Positions 1 through 7,687 of a stretch of DNA of 41,291 bases are shown here, one piece after another. Every line of letters starts with the position of its first letter. Within the stretch, counting starts at the first letter, position 1. A model generated the notes under the pieces. That model saw only the letters and a program-made list of their open reading frames with translations. It was not told the DNA's origin and searched no databases. The position numbers were made by a program, and so were the translations under genes. The stretch comes from Thermodesulfatator atlanticus DSM 21156 (GTDB lineage Bacteria; Desulfobacterota; Thermodesulfobacteria; Thermodesulfobacteriales; Thermodesulfatatoraceae), in contig NZ_ATXH01000022.1 of the NCBI RefSeq assembly GCF_000421585.1, positions 1 through 41,291 on the forward strand, given 5' to 3'.

Positions 1-1270
1 AAATGCTCGCGTAAAAGCCCTCATAGCCCGCAAGCTCTGTCTTTCGATACCAATCGTGGGGTATGGAAGCAAAAAACGCGCGAAATACCTCCATCATCTC
101 AGAAACTCTTCCTGCCTTGAGAACCCGTGCCATACGTATCTTGTTTGCTGTTTTCTTTGAAAGGTCCTCCAGAAAGTAATTCAAAAGGTGGTCAGAGAAG
201 GCCTTTCTCACTTCGATATTTGGGAAGCGTAAGACGTAAACTGCCTCACCTGGCATGATTTCGTATCTTTTTTCTATGGTGAGATAACCCGTCTGAAAAA
301 GAATCGTCTCGGGCTTAATCGTCTCTATTTCAAAGCTTTCTACGAGTTCTTCGCCAACTTCAAGGTGCTCAAGCTCAGGGATAAAAAACTTTCTTTCCGT
401 AAGAAGCTTAATCAGAAAAGTAGGCGTGCCGGTTTCAAACCAGTAGGGCCTGAACTCTTTAGCATCCAGAAAGAGCAGAATATCGAAGGGGTTATAGACA
501 GGCTCTCCCAGCCAGGAGTAGCCGTTGTACCAGCGGCGCACCTCGGAAAGATCAATTCCTTCCAATCGGTCGGCAAAGGTCGTTTCAAACTCTTTTTGGG
601 TGTAGCCACAGATGGTGGCATAGCCAGGATGGAAGGTGATGTCTTTGAGGTTATTGAGCCCTGAGAAGATAGAGACTTTGGAGAACTTGGTAACGCCGGT
701 TAGAAAGCAAAACTTGAGATAAGGGTCTGCGTCTTTGAGCACGGAGTAGAAGTTTTTTAGCTCTTCACGGATCTCTACGGCAAGCTCTGGTTTGTCAATA
801 TTGTCCAGGATGGGTTTGTCGTATTCGTCGATAAGCACAACTACTTTTTGGTTATATTTTTCATTAAGACGTAAAATGAGTTCATCGAAGCGGTCGGAAA
901 TGAGTGGTTTGGAGAGCTTTTCCTTATAGAAGTGGGCGTTCTTTTCAAGAATTGTCTCAATTTTTAATTGGAGCTCATCACGAGACCTAATCACCCCGGA
1001 ACCAAAGGAAATATAGACCACGGGATACTTCTTGGACCAATCCCAGTTCTCTTCTAGAAAAAGCCCGCGGAAGAGCTCACGTTTTCCCAGAAAGGCCTGG
1101 CGTAGGGTATCGAGGAATAGGCTTTTTCCGAAACGCCTTGGGCGGGAGAGGAAAAAGTAGCCTCCTCCTTCGTCAACGAGCTTCTTCACAAAAGGAGTCT
1201 TATCAACGTAATAAAAGTGATCGGTGCGTATTTTTTCGAAGCTCTGAATGCCAACGGGGAGTTTCTTCAT
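1..1270 (-). CDS. AAA-ATPase-like / PD-(D/E)XK nuclease family protein, 3' end outside window
   Basis: The open frame starts at the ATG at 1270-1268 (MKKLPVGIQSF) and runs off the left edge with no stop, so at least 423 residues are present. The N-terminus matches the AAA-ATPase_like family (PF09820): YYVDKTPFV near residue 20, then a P-loop variant RPRRFGKSL near residue 44, and a Walker B strand VVVLIDEYDKPIL near residue 135. Members usually carry a C-terminal PD-(D/E)XK nuclease domain (PF08011), which would lie at or beyond the edge. The family is often multicopy in anaerobe genomes; its role is not established, and defence or mobile-DNA functions have only been inferred. It is divergent from the CooC-like gene across a repeat-rich spacer. 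Confidence 0.85.
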   Translation of the reverse strand, partial: MKKLPVGIQSFEKIRTDHFYYVDKTPFVKKLVDEGGGYFFLSRPRRFGKSLFLDTLRQAFLGKRELFRGLFLEENWDWSKKYPVVYISFGSGVIRSRDELQLKIETILEKNAHFYKEKLSKPLISDRFDELILRLNEKYNQKVVVLIDEYDKPILDNIDKPELAVEIREELKNFYSVLKDADPYLKFCFLTGVTKFSKVSIFSGLNNLKDITFHPGYATICGYTQKEFETTFADRLEGIDLSEVRRWYNGYSWLGEPVYNPFDILLFLDAKEFRPYWFETGTPTFLIKLLTERKFFIPELEHLEVGEELVESFEIETIKPETILFQTGYLTIEKRYEIMPGEAVYVLRFPNIEVRKAFSDHLLNYFLEDLSKKTANKIRMARVLKAGRVSEMMEVFRAFFASIPHDWYRKTELAGYEGFYASI

Positions 1271-1360
1271 TATGTTTGATGCTCCTGGAAGATTTATGGC
1301 TCTTTATAAAGCCTAATAACTTTTTAGCTTAGTTTCTCCCCTATTTGTATGTTTTTTCCG

Positions 1361-1504
1361 AAGTCTTTAAAAAACACCATTTCTTAGGCTTCAAGGATCC
1401 GTACGATCTATAACGGCCTTTTTTCTTTTCATGTTTTAATCCTACCACAGATTCAATATACAAGTATCCGTTCCTATTTTTCATTTCGAAAATGGGAACG
1501 GATC
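1361..1504. repeat. Degenerate relic of the MITE-like palindromic repeat
   Basis: Positions 1361-1402 resemble the left half of the complete copies at 10346 and 11258 (GTCTTTAAAAAACA, then CTTAGGCTTCAAGGATCCGT). Positions 1465-1504 resemble the palindromic core (ATCCGTTCC ... GGGAACGGATC, an imperfect hairpin). About 60 bp of unrelated sequence separates the two parts, so this is either one broken copy or two fragments. Confidence 0.5.
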
Positions 1505-1526
1505 TCCGAACATATATCAATGGAAA

Positions 1527-1679
1527 CACATTTTATCCGACAAAGTATCTTGCGAGCGAAGCGAAGCAATCCCGTGGGATCACTTCGGCGTGCTATCGCA
1601 CGCCTCGTGATGACGGTGTAGCTGGGTTCGCGCGGGCATACAAGTCGCCTTGCGATGACACTTTGTCGGATAAAATGTG
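1527..1679. mobile_element. 153-bp non-coding element with perfect 20-bp terminal inverted repeats
   Basis: The left end 1527-1546 reads CACATTTTATCCGACAAAGT, and 1660-1679 is its exact reverse complement. The interior contains TTGCGAGCGAAGCGAAGCAATC and other GCGAGC/GAAGC strings of the kind dispersed in many bacterial genomes, with related sequence at 27288-27540 in this window. It has no coding capacity. It could be a MITE (non-autonomous transposon) or a large REP-type hairpin element. No clear target-site duplication is visible. Confidence 0.6.
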
Positions 1680-1733
1680 CCCCAATAATAAAAAGCTAGC
1701 GAACATTATTTTTAGCTGCTAATAATTCCAAAC

Positions 1734-2501
1734 ATGAAGATAGCTATCTGTGGAAAAGGTGGTGTTGGCAAATCTAGCATTGCTACCCTTCTTTGTGAGG
1801 CCCTTTGTGAGAAGGGTTATCAGGTCCTTGCTATAGATGCTGATCCAAGCCCGCATCTGGCACGGTTATTAGGTTTTGAAGAAGCAGAAAAAATCACCCC
1901 TATCGCCGAAATGCGGGACTTATTACAACAGCGAGCCGAAAAAGACGGGCCTTTTTATTCCCTTAACCCCAAGGTCGATGATCTCCCCGAGAAATTCATG
2001 CTAAAACGTAACGGTTTAAAGCTTATGGTTCTTGGAGCGGTGCGCGAGGCAGGTGGTGGCTGTGCCTGCCCAGAGCAGACTGTTTTGCGCAGGCTCCTTT
2101 CGCTTCTTTTGTTACAAAGCAAAGAGGCCATAGTTATTGACCTTGAGGCCGGTGTTGAACCCTTTGGGCGTGCCACTATTTCTGCCATTGATGCCGTGCT
2201 CATAATAGTTCAGCCCTACCGGGGAAGCATAGAAACTGCCAGGCAAATCGCTAAAATGGCCAAAGATCTCGGCGTGAAAAACATTTTCTTTGTAGCAAAC
2301 AATATCCTGGACAAAGAAGATCTTCTTTTTATAGAAAAGGAACTGGGAGTTTCGGTGCTTGAATGGTTCCCTCGGGATGAGGAACTTCTTCGTTTAGAGC
2401 GTTCTGGTAAACCGCTAATTGATGCCCAGGGTAAAGTGCGCCAAAAAGCCCTTTGCCTTGCAGAAAAACTTGAGACTGCTTTAACCCATGGAAAATCTTA
2501 A
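1734..2501 (+). CDS. CooC/MinD-like P-loop ATPase (metal-enzyme maturation type)
   Basis: A 255-residue protein of the SIMIBI/ParA-MinD fold. The deviant Walker A GKGGVGKSS is at residues 7-15 and the switch-like DADPSPHL at 35-42. A CAC motif at C110-C112, within GGGCACPE, corresponds in place and spacing to the CXC motif that binds metal at the CooC dimer interface (family knowledge). CooC proteins help insert nickel into carbon monoxide dehydrogenase. The same ATPase family includes other maturation factors, so the client enzyme is not known from this window. The gene overlaps folE2 by 14 bp, implying co-transcription and translational coupling. Start ATG at 1734; no strong Shine-Dalgarno sequence is obvious. 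Confidence 0.75.
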   Translation: MKIAICGKGGVGKSSIATLLCEALCEKGYQVLAIDADPSPHLARLLGFEEAEKITPIAEMRDLLQQRAEKDGPFYSLNPKVDDLPEKFMLKRNGLKLMVLGAVREAGGGCACPEQTVLRRLLSLLLLQSKEAIVIDLEAGVEPFGRATISAIDAVLIIVQPYRGSIETARQIAKMAKDLGVKNIFFVANNILDKEDLLFIEKELGVSVLEWFPRDEELLRLERSGKPLIDAQGKVRQKALCLAEKLETALTHGKS

Positions 2502-3270
2502 AGACGTTCAAAGTCTTCCGGATCATCGCCGTATAGAAATCGACAAAGTCGGCATAAAAGGCATTCGATACCCTATCTCGGTGCTTGATCGCAAAAAAGG
2601 CATCCAATACACCGTGGCGGAAATCAATATGTACGTTGACCTTCCGCATCATTTTAAAGGCACCCACATGAGCCGTTTTGTGGAGATCCTTAACGAATTC
2701 CGCCATGAGATACACATCAAAAAAATCATCTGTATTTTACAGGAAATGCGTAAGCGCCTGGCGGCAAAAGTAGCTCACCTTGAAATGGCTTTTCCTTTTT
2801 TCATAGAAAAAAAGGCCCCGGTGTCTCAGGCACAAGGACTTATGGAATACCAGTGCAAAATTTATGGTTCTTTAGGCGATGAGATGCGGGATCTTGTTCT
2901 AGAAGTGCATGTACCTATTATGACCCTTTGCCCCTGCTCCAAGGAAATCAGCTCTTTTGGGGCTCATAACCAGCGAGGCGTGGTCAAGGTTAAAGTGCGT
3001 TTCAAAAAATTTATCTGGATTGAAGAGTTGGTAGAAATCGTTGAAAAATGTGGGTCTTCTCCGGTTTACCCTCTGCTTAAACGAACAGACGAAAAGTTTG
3101 TGACCGAGTGGGCTTACGAGCATCCTATGTTTGTTGAGGATGTAGTAAGGGAGGTGTGCCGAAGGTTACTTGACCATCCTGAAATTACGTGGTTTACCGT
3201 GGAAGCGGAAAACTACGAATCCATACACGCTCACAATGCCTATGCCTTCATTGAGCGCCATAAATCTTAA
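2488..3270 (+). CDS. folE2: GTP cyclohydrolase FolE2 (GCYH-IB / MptA family)
   Basis: A 260-residue protein, the usual length for type IB GTP cyclohydrolase I (PF02649). It converts GTP to 7,8-dihydroneopterin triphosphate, the first step of folate/pterin synthesis (some relatives make the cyclic phosphate form). Visible family features: an N-terminal DVQSLPDHRRIEIDKVG, the metal-binding TLCPCSKEIS with C148 and C150, and AHNQRG at 159-164 (H160). GCYH-IB enzymes use other metals when zinc is scarce. The gene starts inside the 3' end of the CooC-like gene. folK lies about 1 kb downstream on the opposite strand, so two folate genes sit near each other but not in one operon. Confidence 0.93.
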   Translation: MENLKDVQSLPDHRRIEIDKVGIKGIRYPISVLDRKKGIQYTVAEINMYVDLPHHFKGTHMSRFVEILNEFRHEIHIKKIICILQEMRKRLAAKVAHLEMAFPFFIEKKAPVSQAQGLMEYQCKIYGSLGDEMRDLVLEVHVPIMTLCPCSKEISSFGAHNQRGVVKVKVRFKKFIWIEELVEIVEKCGSSPVYPLLKRTDEKFVTEWAYEHPMFVEDVVREVCRRLLDHPEITWFTVEAENYESIHAHNAYAFIERHKS

Positions 3271-3479
3271 GCAGTTTGTTGTTCTTCGACTTCCAGTTCC
3301 AGTTCAAAAAAGCTCTCACCACAATCGTAGCATTTAACGTCTAAGGTGTTGCCAATTAATGACACGTATATTTCATCACACCCACAGGAAGGGCAAGGAC
3401 CTTCTATTTGTTCTTCTACAACGTTTTTGATATCGTCCTGCAACTCTTCAGGGATGTCGGGATCAAAGTATATTTTCAC
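3267..3479 (-). CDS. Small zinc-ribbon protein, 70 aa, function unknown
   Basis: The likely start is GTG at 3479-3477, preceded at 6 nt by a strong AGGAGG; a longer frame from 3515 lacks such a site. The product begins VKIYFDPDIPEEL and carries a four-cysteine zinc-ribbon signature: CPSCGC at residues 29-34, then CYDCGE at 50-55, inside an acidic protein. The N-terminus could be an oligomerisation segment. No specific function is recognisable. It is convergent with folE2, whose stop overlaps by 4 bp. A candidate promoter with a 14-bp perfect palindrome lies just upstream (3506-3541). Confidence 0.75.
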   Translation of the reverse strand: MKIYFDPDIPEELQDDIKNVVEEQIEGPCPSCGCDEIYVSLIGNTLDVKCYDCGESFFELELEVEEQQTA

Positions 3480-3505
3480 GGCTTCCTCCTTTGCTGTCCG
3501 CTTTG

Positions 3506-3541
3506 ATGTTAGCATTACACCTTATATTGTAAAGCTTTACA
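3506..3541 (-). promoter_or_regulatory. Candidate promoter and palindromic operator for the zinc-ribbon gene
   Basis: On the minus strand, TTTACA (complement of 3528-3533) is followed after 16 nt by TAACAT (complement of 3506-3511), a good sigma-70-type pair about 30 nt upstream of the GTG start. The -35 box is the right arm of a perfect 14-bp palindrome TGTAAAGCTTTACA (3528-3541). A dimeric repressor could bind there; which one is unknown. Confidence 0.45.
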
Positions 3542-3550
3542 TTCCATTTT

Positions 3551-4150
3551 TTAAGGCCTGGAAGAGAAAAAAATAGAATTTTTTTGTTTTTGATAGAAAA
3601 AATAAGTTTGCAAAACTTTATTTACATAGCTTTTGGTTTCGTGGTAAGGAGGGATTCCCTGGTACTTTCTGACCTTGGCAGGCCCGGCATTATAAGCCGC
3701 CAAAGCAAGTCTTAGATCGCCGAATTCTTCCAGGAGGTCCTTGAGATATGCCGCGGCAGCCCACAGGTTTTCTTCTGGATCAAAAATATCCCTTACGCCA
3801 TAATCTTTGGCGGTAGGTGGCATGAGCTGCATAAGCCCTTTGGCCCCTTTAGGGGAAATGGCATAGGGGTCGAAATTAGACTCTGCTTTGGCAACAGCTT
3901 TAAGAAGCTCGGGGTCTAAGCCAAAGTGAAAACCAACTTTCTCGAAGAGTTCTTTGTCCAGATGTTTTTTGTGGGGTGTTCTTTTTTCTTTTTGCCAGAT
4001 TACATGGTTAGTGGGGATATTTGTCAGGCAGATGGTCCCGTTAGGAGCACGGTAGTAAAAAAGTTCTGCAAAGGCCAGAGCAGGAAAAATAAAGGCTAGC
4101 GTGAGGCAGAGGCTTGCGAGCCCTTTTGTCCTAAAAACTTCTGACGGCAC
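3551..4150 (-). CDS. Periplasmic lytic transglycosylase, SLT domain
   Basis: The protein cuts peptidoglycan glycan strands between MurNAc and GlcNAc. From the proposed GTG start at 4150 the order is: a hydrophobic signal peptide ending ALAFA, a DUF4124-like segment (ELFYYRAPNGTICLTNIP), then a C-terminal SLT domain with the catalytic Glu in KAESNFDPYAISPKGAKG, the LMQLMPPTA motif, and the AYNAGP motif. The frame stays open upstream to an ATG at 4228, but those residues are not signal-like and overlap the YHS gene extensively. GTG 4150 overlaps that gene by 55 bp. Its Shine-Dalgarno sequence is weak, so the start is uncertain while the identity is firm. Confidence 0.87.
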   Translation of the reverse strand: MPSEVFRTKGLASLCLTLAFIFPALAFAELFYYRAPNGTICLTNIPTNHVIWQKEKRTPHKKHLDKELFEKVGFHFGLDPELLKAVAKAESNFDPYAISPKGAKGLMQLMPPTAKDYGVRDIFDPEENLWAAAAYLKDLLEEFGDLRLALAAYNAGPAKVRKYQGIPPYHETKSYVNKVLQTYFFYQKQKNSIFFSSRP

Positions 4151-4377
4151 TCTTCGCTGCAAAAATAATAAACTTTTCCTTGCCATATCGCGGTGTAGGC
4201 TGTTTTGCGCGGGCAATAAACCCCGCAAACAGGGTCTTTTACAAGCTTATCGGTTACTTCAGGAAGGGGGCTTGAAGGTTTTTCTTTAGGCCGGCTCTTG
4301 CGAAGGTCCCGCCAGATAGAGCGCAAAACCGCGTAAATAAACAAAATAAGAATAATGATCAGGATCAATCTAAGCAT
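4096..4377 (-). CDS. Membrane-anchored YHS-like metal-binding protein
   Basis: A 93-residue protein with one N-terminal transmembrane helix (residues about 2-19), a basic linker with SRPKEKPSSPLPE, then a YHS/TRASH-like domain: KDPVCGVYCPRKTA near 47-60 and VYYFCSEECRQKFL near 69-82, giving two cysteine pairs for metal. The layout resembles the PP0621 family of small inner-membrane YHS proteins (known family; function unproven). It overlaps folK by 13 bp and the transglycosylase by up to 55 bp, so these three minus-strand genes are probably one transcript. Confidence 0.75.
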   Translation of the reverse strand: MLRLILIIILILFIYAVLRSIWRDLRKSRPKEKPSSPLPEVTDKLVKDPVCGVYCPRKTAYTAIWQGKVYYFCSEECRQKFLGQKGSQASASR

Positions 4378-4871
4378 AAAGGCCCCAAACGCTTAATTGC
4401 CTTTTTTTCGGCTTCTGGGCAACTCTTTAAAAGAGCCCGATAAGTTCTTTTTAACATAGGATGTTTTTGATAGGGTTGCAATTCGTTAAGAGGCATTAAC
4501 ACAAAGGCTCGCTTAGCCAGGCCCGGATGCGGAATCTTTAAAACACCATCATCAATGACTTCATCTCCATAGGTCAAAATATCTAAATCAATGTTCCGGT
4601 CGGCCACAAAACCTTTTCTTATCCTTCCCAGAGATAGTTCGATTTGCCACAAAACAAAGAGAAGAGCCCAGGGAGAAAGAGATGTTTCTATCTCTGCCAC
4701 CAGATTGAAAAATTCATGCGCAGAAGAAAACCCCACCGGAGGGGTGAGATAAATGTTAGACCAGCGTTTAAGAGTGATACCAGGATAAGATTTAAGGGCC
4801 CAAAGGGCCCTCTTGCAGAAGAAATATCTATCCCCCAGGTTTGAGCCCAGGGCGATAAGGGCCTTTTTTAG
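4365..4871 (-). CDS. folK: 6-hydroxymethyl-dihydropterin pyrophosphokinase (FolK) lacking a canonical start codon
   Basis: The enzyme transfers pyrophosphate from ATP to 6-hydroxymethyl-7,8-dihydropterin in folate synthesis. The reading frame clearly includes the N-terminal KKALIALGSNLGDR and, further on, the catalytic RNIDLDILTYG and KIPHPGLAKRAFVLMPL. Yet no ATG, GTG or TTG precedes the GSNLGD motif in frame: the frame is closed by TAA inside dapL just upstream, and the first canonical start (GTG at 4736) would delete about 45 essential residues. Candidates are CTA at 4871, CTG at 4850, or ATC at 4856, which has AAGG 5 nt upstream. It follows dapL directly (dapL stop 4868). The coordinates give the largest plausible span (168 codons). 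Confidence 0.8.
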   Translation of the reverse strand, partial: LKKALIALGSNLGDRYFFCKRALWALKSYPGITLKRWSNIYLTPPVGFSSAHEFFNLVAEIETSLSPWALLFVLWQIELSLGRIRKGFVADRNIDLDILTYGDEVIDDGVLKIPHPGLAKRAFVLMPLNELQPYQKHPMLKRTYRALLKSCPEAEKKAIKRLGPLCLD

Positions 4872-6031
4872 AACTTGAGGGCACTTATCCGTTTAATGGC
4901 CTCCTCAAGGCGCTTTTCGTCAACGGTTAAGGCTACGCGGAAAAATCCCTCGCCAGGTTCTCCAAAGCCGTTTCCAGGGGTAACCACGATACCGGCTTCT
5001 TTAAGAAGTTTGGCGGCGAAGTCTTGAGAAGTATAACCTTGAGGTACTTTTGCCCAAACATAAAAAGTGGCCTTTGGGGGTTCCACTTCAAAGCCAAGTT
5101 CTTTAAGGCCTGCGACTAAAACATCACGACGCCCCTTAAAGACCTTGCGAAATTCTGCTACACAGTTTTGGTCCCCAGAAAGGGCGGCGATTCCTGCTTC
5201 CTGTACTGCCTGAAAGGCTCCAGAATCAACGTTGTTTTTAACTTTGGTAAGACCAGCGATAAGTTTTTCGTTCCCAACGGCAAAGGCAATACGCCAGCCA
5301 GTCATACAATATGTTTTTGAGAGGCTGTGAAACTCAATGGCAACTTCCTTAGCTCCCTTCACCTCTAGAATGCTAGGGGGTGTGTAATCATCGTAAAAAA
5401 GTTCGGTGTAAGCCGCATCATGGGCGATAATAATGTTATTTTTTTGGCCGAATTCGATTACTTTTTCAAAAAAGGCCTTATCTGCCACCGCAGCCGTGGG
5501 ATTATTAGGATAGTTGAGCCAGAGTATCTTGGCTCGCTTAAGAACATCTTCGGGAATGCTCTCAAGGTCTGGGAGAAAATTATTTTCTGGAAGAAGCGGA
5601 AGATAATATGTTTCGCCACCGGCAAAAAGTGTTCCGATATGATAAACCGGATACGCGGGGGTGGGCACAAGCACTACGTCTCCCGGATTTACAAAGGCCA
5701 GCGGAAAGTGCGCGATACCCTCTTTTGAGCCGATAAGCGTGACTACTTCTTTTTGAGGATCAACTTCCACCCCAAAGCGGTTTTTGAACCAATTAGCCGC
5801 AGCTTCCCTAAAAGCAAGCATCCCCGCACTTGAGGGATAATGATGATTCTCAGGCTTTTTTACCGCTTCAATCGCTGCCTGAACAATATGAGACGGGGTA
5901 GGGAGGTCTGGATCCCCCACCCCTAAGTCGATAACGTCAACACCTTTGGCCTTGACCTCGGCCTTCATGCGGTCAAGCTCAACAAAGAGATAAGGCGGAA
6001 GTTTGGCCAATCTTTCAGAGAAAGAAAACAT
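4868..6031 (-). CDS. dapL: LL-diaminopimelate aminotransferase (DapL)
   Basis: A 387-residue fold-type I PLP aminotransferase. It makes LL-diaminopimelate directly from tetrahydrodipicolinate with glutamate as amino donor, bypassing the succinylase or acetylase branches of lysine and peptidoglycan synthesis. Visible: DLGVGDPDLPTP near 35-46, NYPNNPTA at 173-180, AHDAAYTELFYDD around 203-215, and SLSKTYCMTGWR with the PLP lysine K239. The MFSFSERLAKLPPYLFVELDRMKAE start is typical for DapL; related aminotransferases are possible but less likely. The stop is followed immediately by folK, and the ATG lies 8 bp after inositol-phosphate synthase, so the genes are probably co-transcribed. Confidence 0.88.
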   Translation of the reverse strand: MFSFSERLAKLPPYLFVELDRMKAEVKAKGVDVIDLGVGDPDLPTPSHIVQAAIEAVKKPENHHYPSSAGMLAFREAAANWFKNRFGVEVDPQKEVVTLIGSKEGIAHFPLAFVNPGDVVLVPTPAYPVYHIGTLFAGGETYYLPLLPENNFLPDLESIPEDVLKRAKILWLNYPNNPTAAVADKAFFEKVIEFGQKNNIIIAHDAAYTELFYDDYTPPSILEVKGAKEVAIEFHSLSKTYCMTGWRIAFAVGNEKLIAGLTKVKNNVDSGAFQAVQEAGIAALSGDQNCVAEFRKVFKGRRDVLVAGLKELGFEVEPPKATFYVWAKVPQGYTSQDFAAKLLKEAGIVVTPGNGFGEPGEGFFRVALTVDEKRLEEAIKRISALKF

Positions 6032-6039
6032 AAGGCCTC

Positions 6040-7146
6040 CTATCTTTCGCGTTTTCCTTCGATAAACTCGATAACCATTTGTCTGGCAATGTCATCAGGG
6101 AATTGCTTAGGAGGATGTTTCATCGTGTAAGCTGAGATAGAAAGAAGAGGACCGGAAATGCCGCGGTCTTTAGCAAGCTTGGCACAACGAATAGCGTCCA
6201 TGGCTGAGCCTGCAGAGTTCGGAGAGTCTTCAACGCTTAGTTTTAGCTCAATGTACATGGGCACGCCGCCAAAAAGTTCTCCCTCAAGGCGAATATAGGC
6301 AATCTTGTTGTCTTTCAACCAGGGAATCCAGTCAGAAGGGCCAATGTGGATATTGTCCGAACCAATGTCATACGGGAGAAGAGAGGTTACCGCTTCGGTT
6401 TTAGAAATTTTCTTGGTATTTAGCCTTTCCCGGGCAAGCATATTGAGAAAGTCGGTGTTGCCTCCAAAGTTAACCTGGTAAGAGCGTTTAACCGGTACGC
6501 CCCTGTCCACCATAAGTTTGGTCAGGACGCGGTGGACGATAGTTGCGCCTACCTGGCTCTTGATATCGTCGCCTACCGCAGGGATCCCTGCTTCTTCAAA
6601 TCGTTTGCCCCATTCATCAGAAACGATAAAAGTGGGCATGGCGTTGACAAAGGCAACGCCTGCTTTAAGGCAGGCTTCAGCGTAAAACCTGGCAGCCTGT
6701 TCAGAGCCAACGGGGACATAGTTTATCAAGACATCCGCCCCGGTTTCTTTTAAGACTGCTACCACATCATCAAGCTCGTCTTCTTTTTCCTGAGAGAGTA
6801 CGAATGATTTTTCCGGGGGATATTCTTTCATGTGAGGTGCGCATCCATCAAGGACTTTACCCTTGCGCACCTTTACCCCCATTTTGGGCACATCACGGTA
6901 AAAAATCGTGGTGCAATTGGGAGGGGCAAAAATGGCTTCGGATACGTCTTTTCCGACTTTGCGTTCGTCTATATCCCAGGCAGCTACAACTTCGATGTCC
7001 CAGGGGGCGTAGCCGCCAATATCAGGAAACATTACGCCTTGAGTGGTATCAAGTCCCTTTTCTTTGTAATAATAAATCCCTTGGATAAGTGAGCTGGCAC
7101 AGTTTCCGACTCCTGCTACTGCCAGCTTGACTTTTTTCTCTGACAT
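6040..7146 (-). CDS. ino1: Inositol-3-phosphate synthase
   Basis: A 368-residue NAD-dependent isomerase that converts glucose-6-phosphate to 1D-myo-inositol 3-phosphate. The N-terminus KVKLAVAGVGNCASSLIQGI is the NAD-binding glycine-rich turn. VLINYVPVGSEQAARFYAEACL and the catalytic-domain segments VGATIVHRVLTKLMVDRG and QVNFGGNTDFLNM are typical of the short bacterial/archaeal form. Inositol phosphate feeds inositol phospholipids or, in many thermophiles, di-myo-inositol phosphate (family knowledge). A CDP-alcohol phosphatidyltransferase that could use it lies at 9631-10221. The Shine-Dalgarno region upstream of the ATG is G-rich (GAGGGGGGA). Confidence 0.93.
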   Translation of the reverse strand: MSEKKVKLAVAGVGNCASSLIQGIYYYKEKGLDTTQGVMFPDIGGYAPWDIEVVAAWDIDERKVGKDVSEAIFAPPNCTTIFYRDVPKMGVKVRKGKVLDGCAPHMKEYPPEKSFVLSQEKEDELDDVVAVLKETGADVLINYVPVGSEQAARFYAEACLKAGVAFVNAMPTFIVSDEWGKRFEEAGIPAVGDDIKSQVGATIVHRVLTKLMVDRGVPVKRSYQVNFGGNTDFLNMLARERLNTKKISKTEAVTSLLPYDIGSDNIHIGPSDWIPWLKDNKIAYIRLEGELFGGVPMYIELKLSVEDSPNSAGSAMDAIRCAKLAKDRGISGPLLSISAYTMKHPPKQFPDDIARQMVIEFIEGKRER

Positions 7147-7248
7147 TTCCGTCCCCCCTCGAAATTTTTACAAAACTGTTACAGCCCAAAATTAGAGCGC
7201 ATTACGTCCCTAATCAAGGGTTTCTTTAATCCTTTTTCTATCAAAGCG

Positions 7249-7635
7249 CTACGAATTTTTTTCGAAACTTCCTAAAACAGCTTCGCGGACCCTTGGAGGC
7301 AAAAGTTTTGCCCCCACCTCCACGATGCTTTTTATGAGCTCAACGATATCTTCTTCGCCGTCCCAGTTGTCCCTAAGAACCTGTTCGTCTGTGTGGTATA
7401 AGAGACGCAGCAAAGCAAGCCCTACGAGATACAAATCATCTACCATGCCGAAAAATGGGATCATGTCCGGTATAAAATCCATAGGATTCATGAGATAGAC
7501 AACCGCAGCGGCAAGGATGGTTTTATCCTTCGCAGGAACACGTGGGTCTTTCAGTAGCTTTAAAAGTAATTTTAAAAGCCTTGGTACCAATTTTACGTAG
7601 CGTTTGGCCTTTGTTTTGGCCTGTATCAGATTCAA
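7249..7635 (-). CDS. YkvA-like DUF1232 membrane protein
   Basis: A 128-residue protein with the DUF1232 (PF06803) signature around residues 32-75: DPRVPAKDKTILAAAVVYL, then MNPMDFIPDMIPFFGMVDDLYLVGLAL, two hydrophobic segments separated by the DFIPD turn. The N-terminus is strongly basic (KTKAKRYVKLVPRLLKLLLKLLK), possibly amphipathic. The family has no settled function. It is divergent from ispG, and the 100-bp spacer before inositol-phosphate synthase makes co-transcription uncertain. Confidence 0.8.
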   Translation of the reverse strand: MNLIQAKTKAKRYVKLVPRLLKLLLKLLKDPRVPAKDKTILAAAVVYLMNPMDFIPDMIPFFGMVDDLYLVGLALLRLLYHTDEQVLRDNWDGEEDIVELIKSIVEVGAKLLPPRVREAVLGSFEKNS

Positions 7636-7687
7636 AACGGCCCTCCATAATTGGATTAGTACCGCACATTATAAATAGGCTAAAAGA

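Larger units (their letters stand above)
1271..1733. other. 463-bp repeat-rich spacer without a convincing gene
   Basis: No supportable coding sequence lies between the ATPase-like gene and the CooC-like gene. The spacer holds degenerate relics of the MITE-like family seen near 10.3-11.4 kb (about 1361-1402 and 1465-1504) and a complete 153-bp inverted-repeat element (1527-1679). Short open frames here cross the repeats and have no recognisable protein features. Confidence 0.7.

Noticed and set aside
1341-1529. A 62-codon open frame on the minus strand
   Set aside because: It crosses the degenerate MITE-like relic and lacks protein features.
4365-4736. Short FolK starting at the internal GTG 4736
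   Set aside because: That start would remove the conserved GSNLGD-containing N-terminus that is clearly encoded upstream in the same frame.
4862-4872. Programmed -1 frameshift on the A-run before folK
   Set aside because: The A-AAA-AAG heptamer is already in the folK frame, so a -1 shift there would leave it rather than enter it. A +1 shift from a GTG frame is needed and has no supporting signal.
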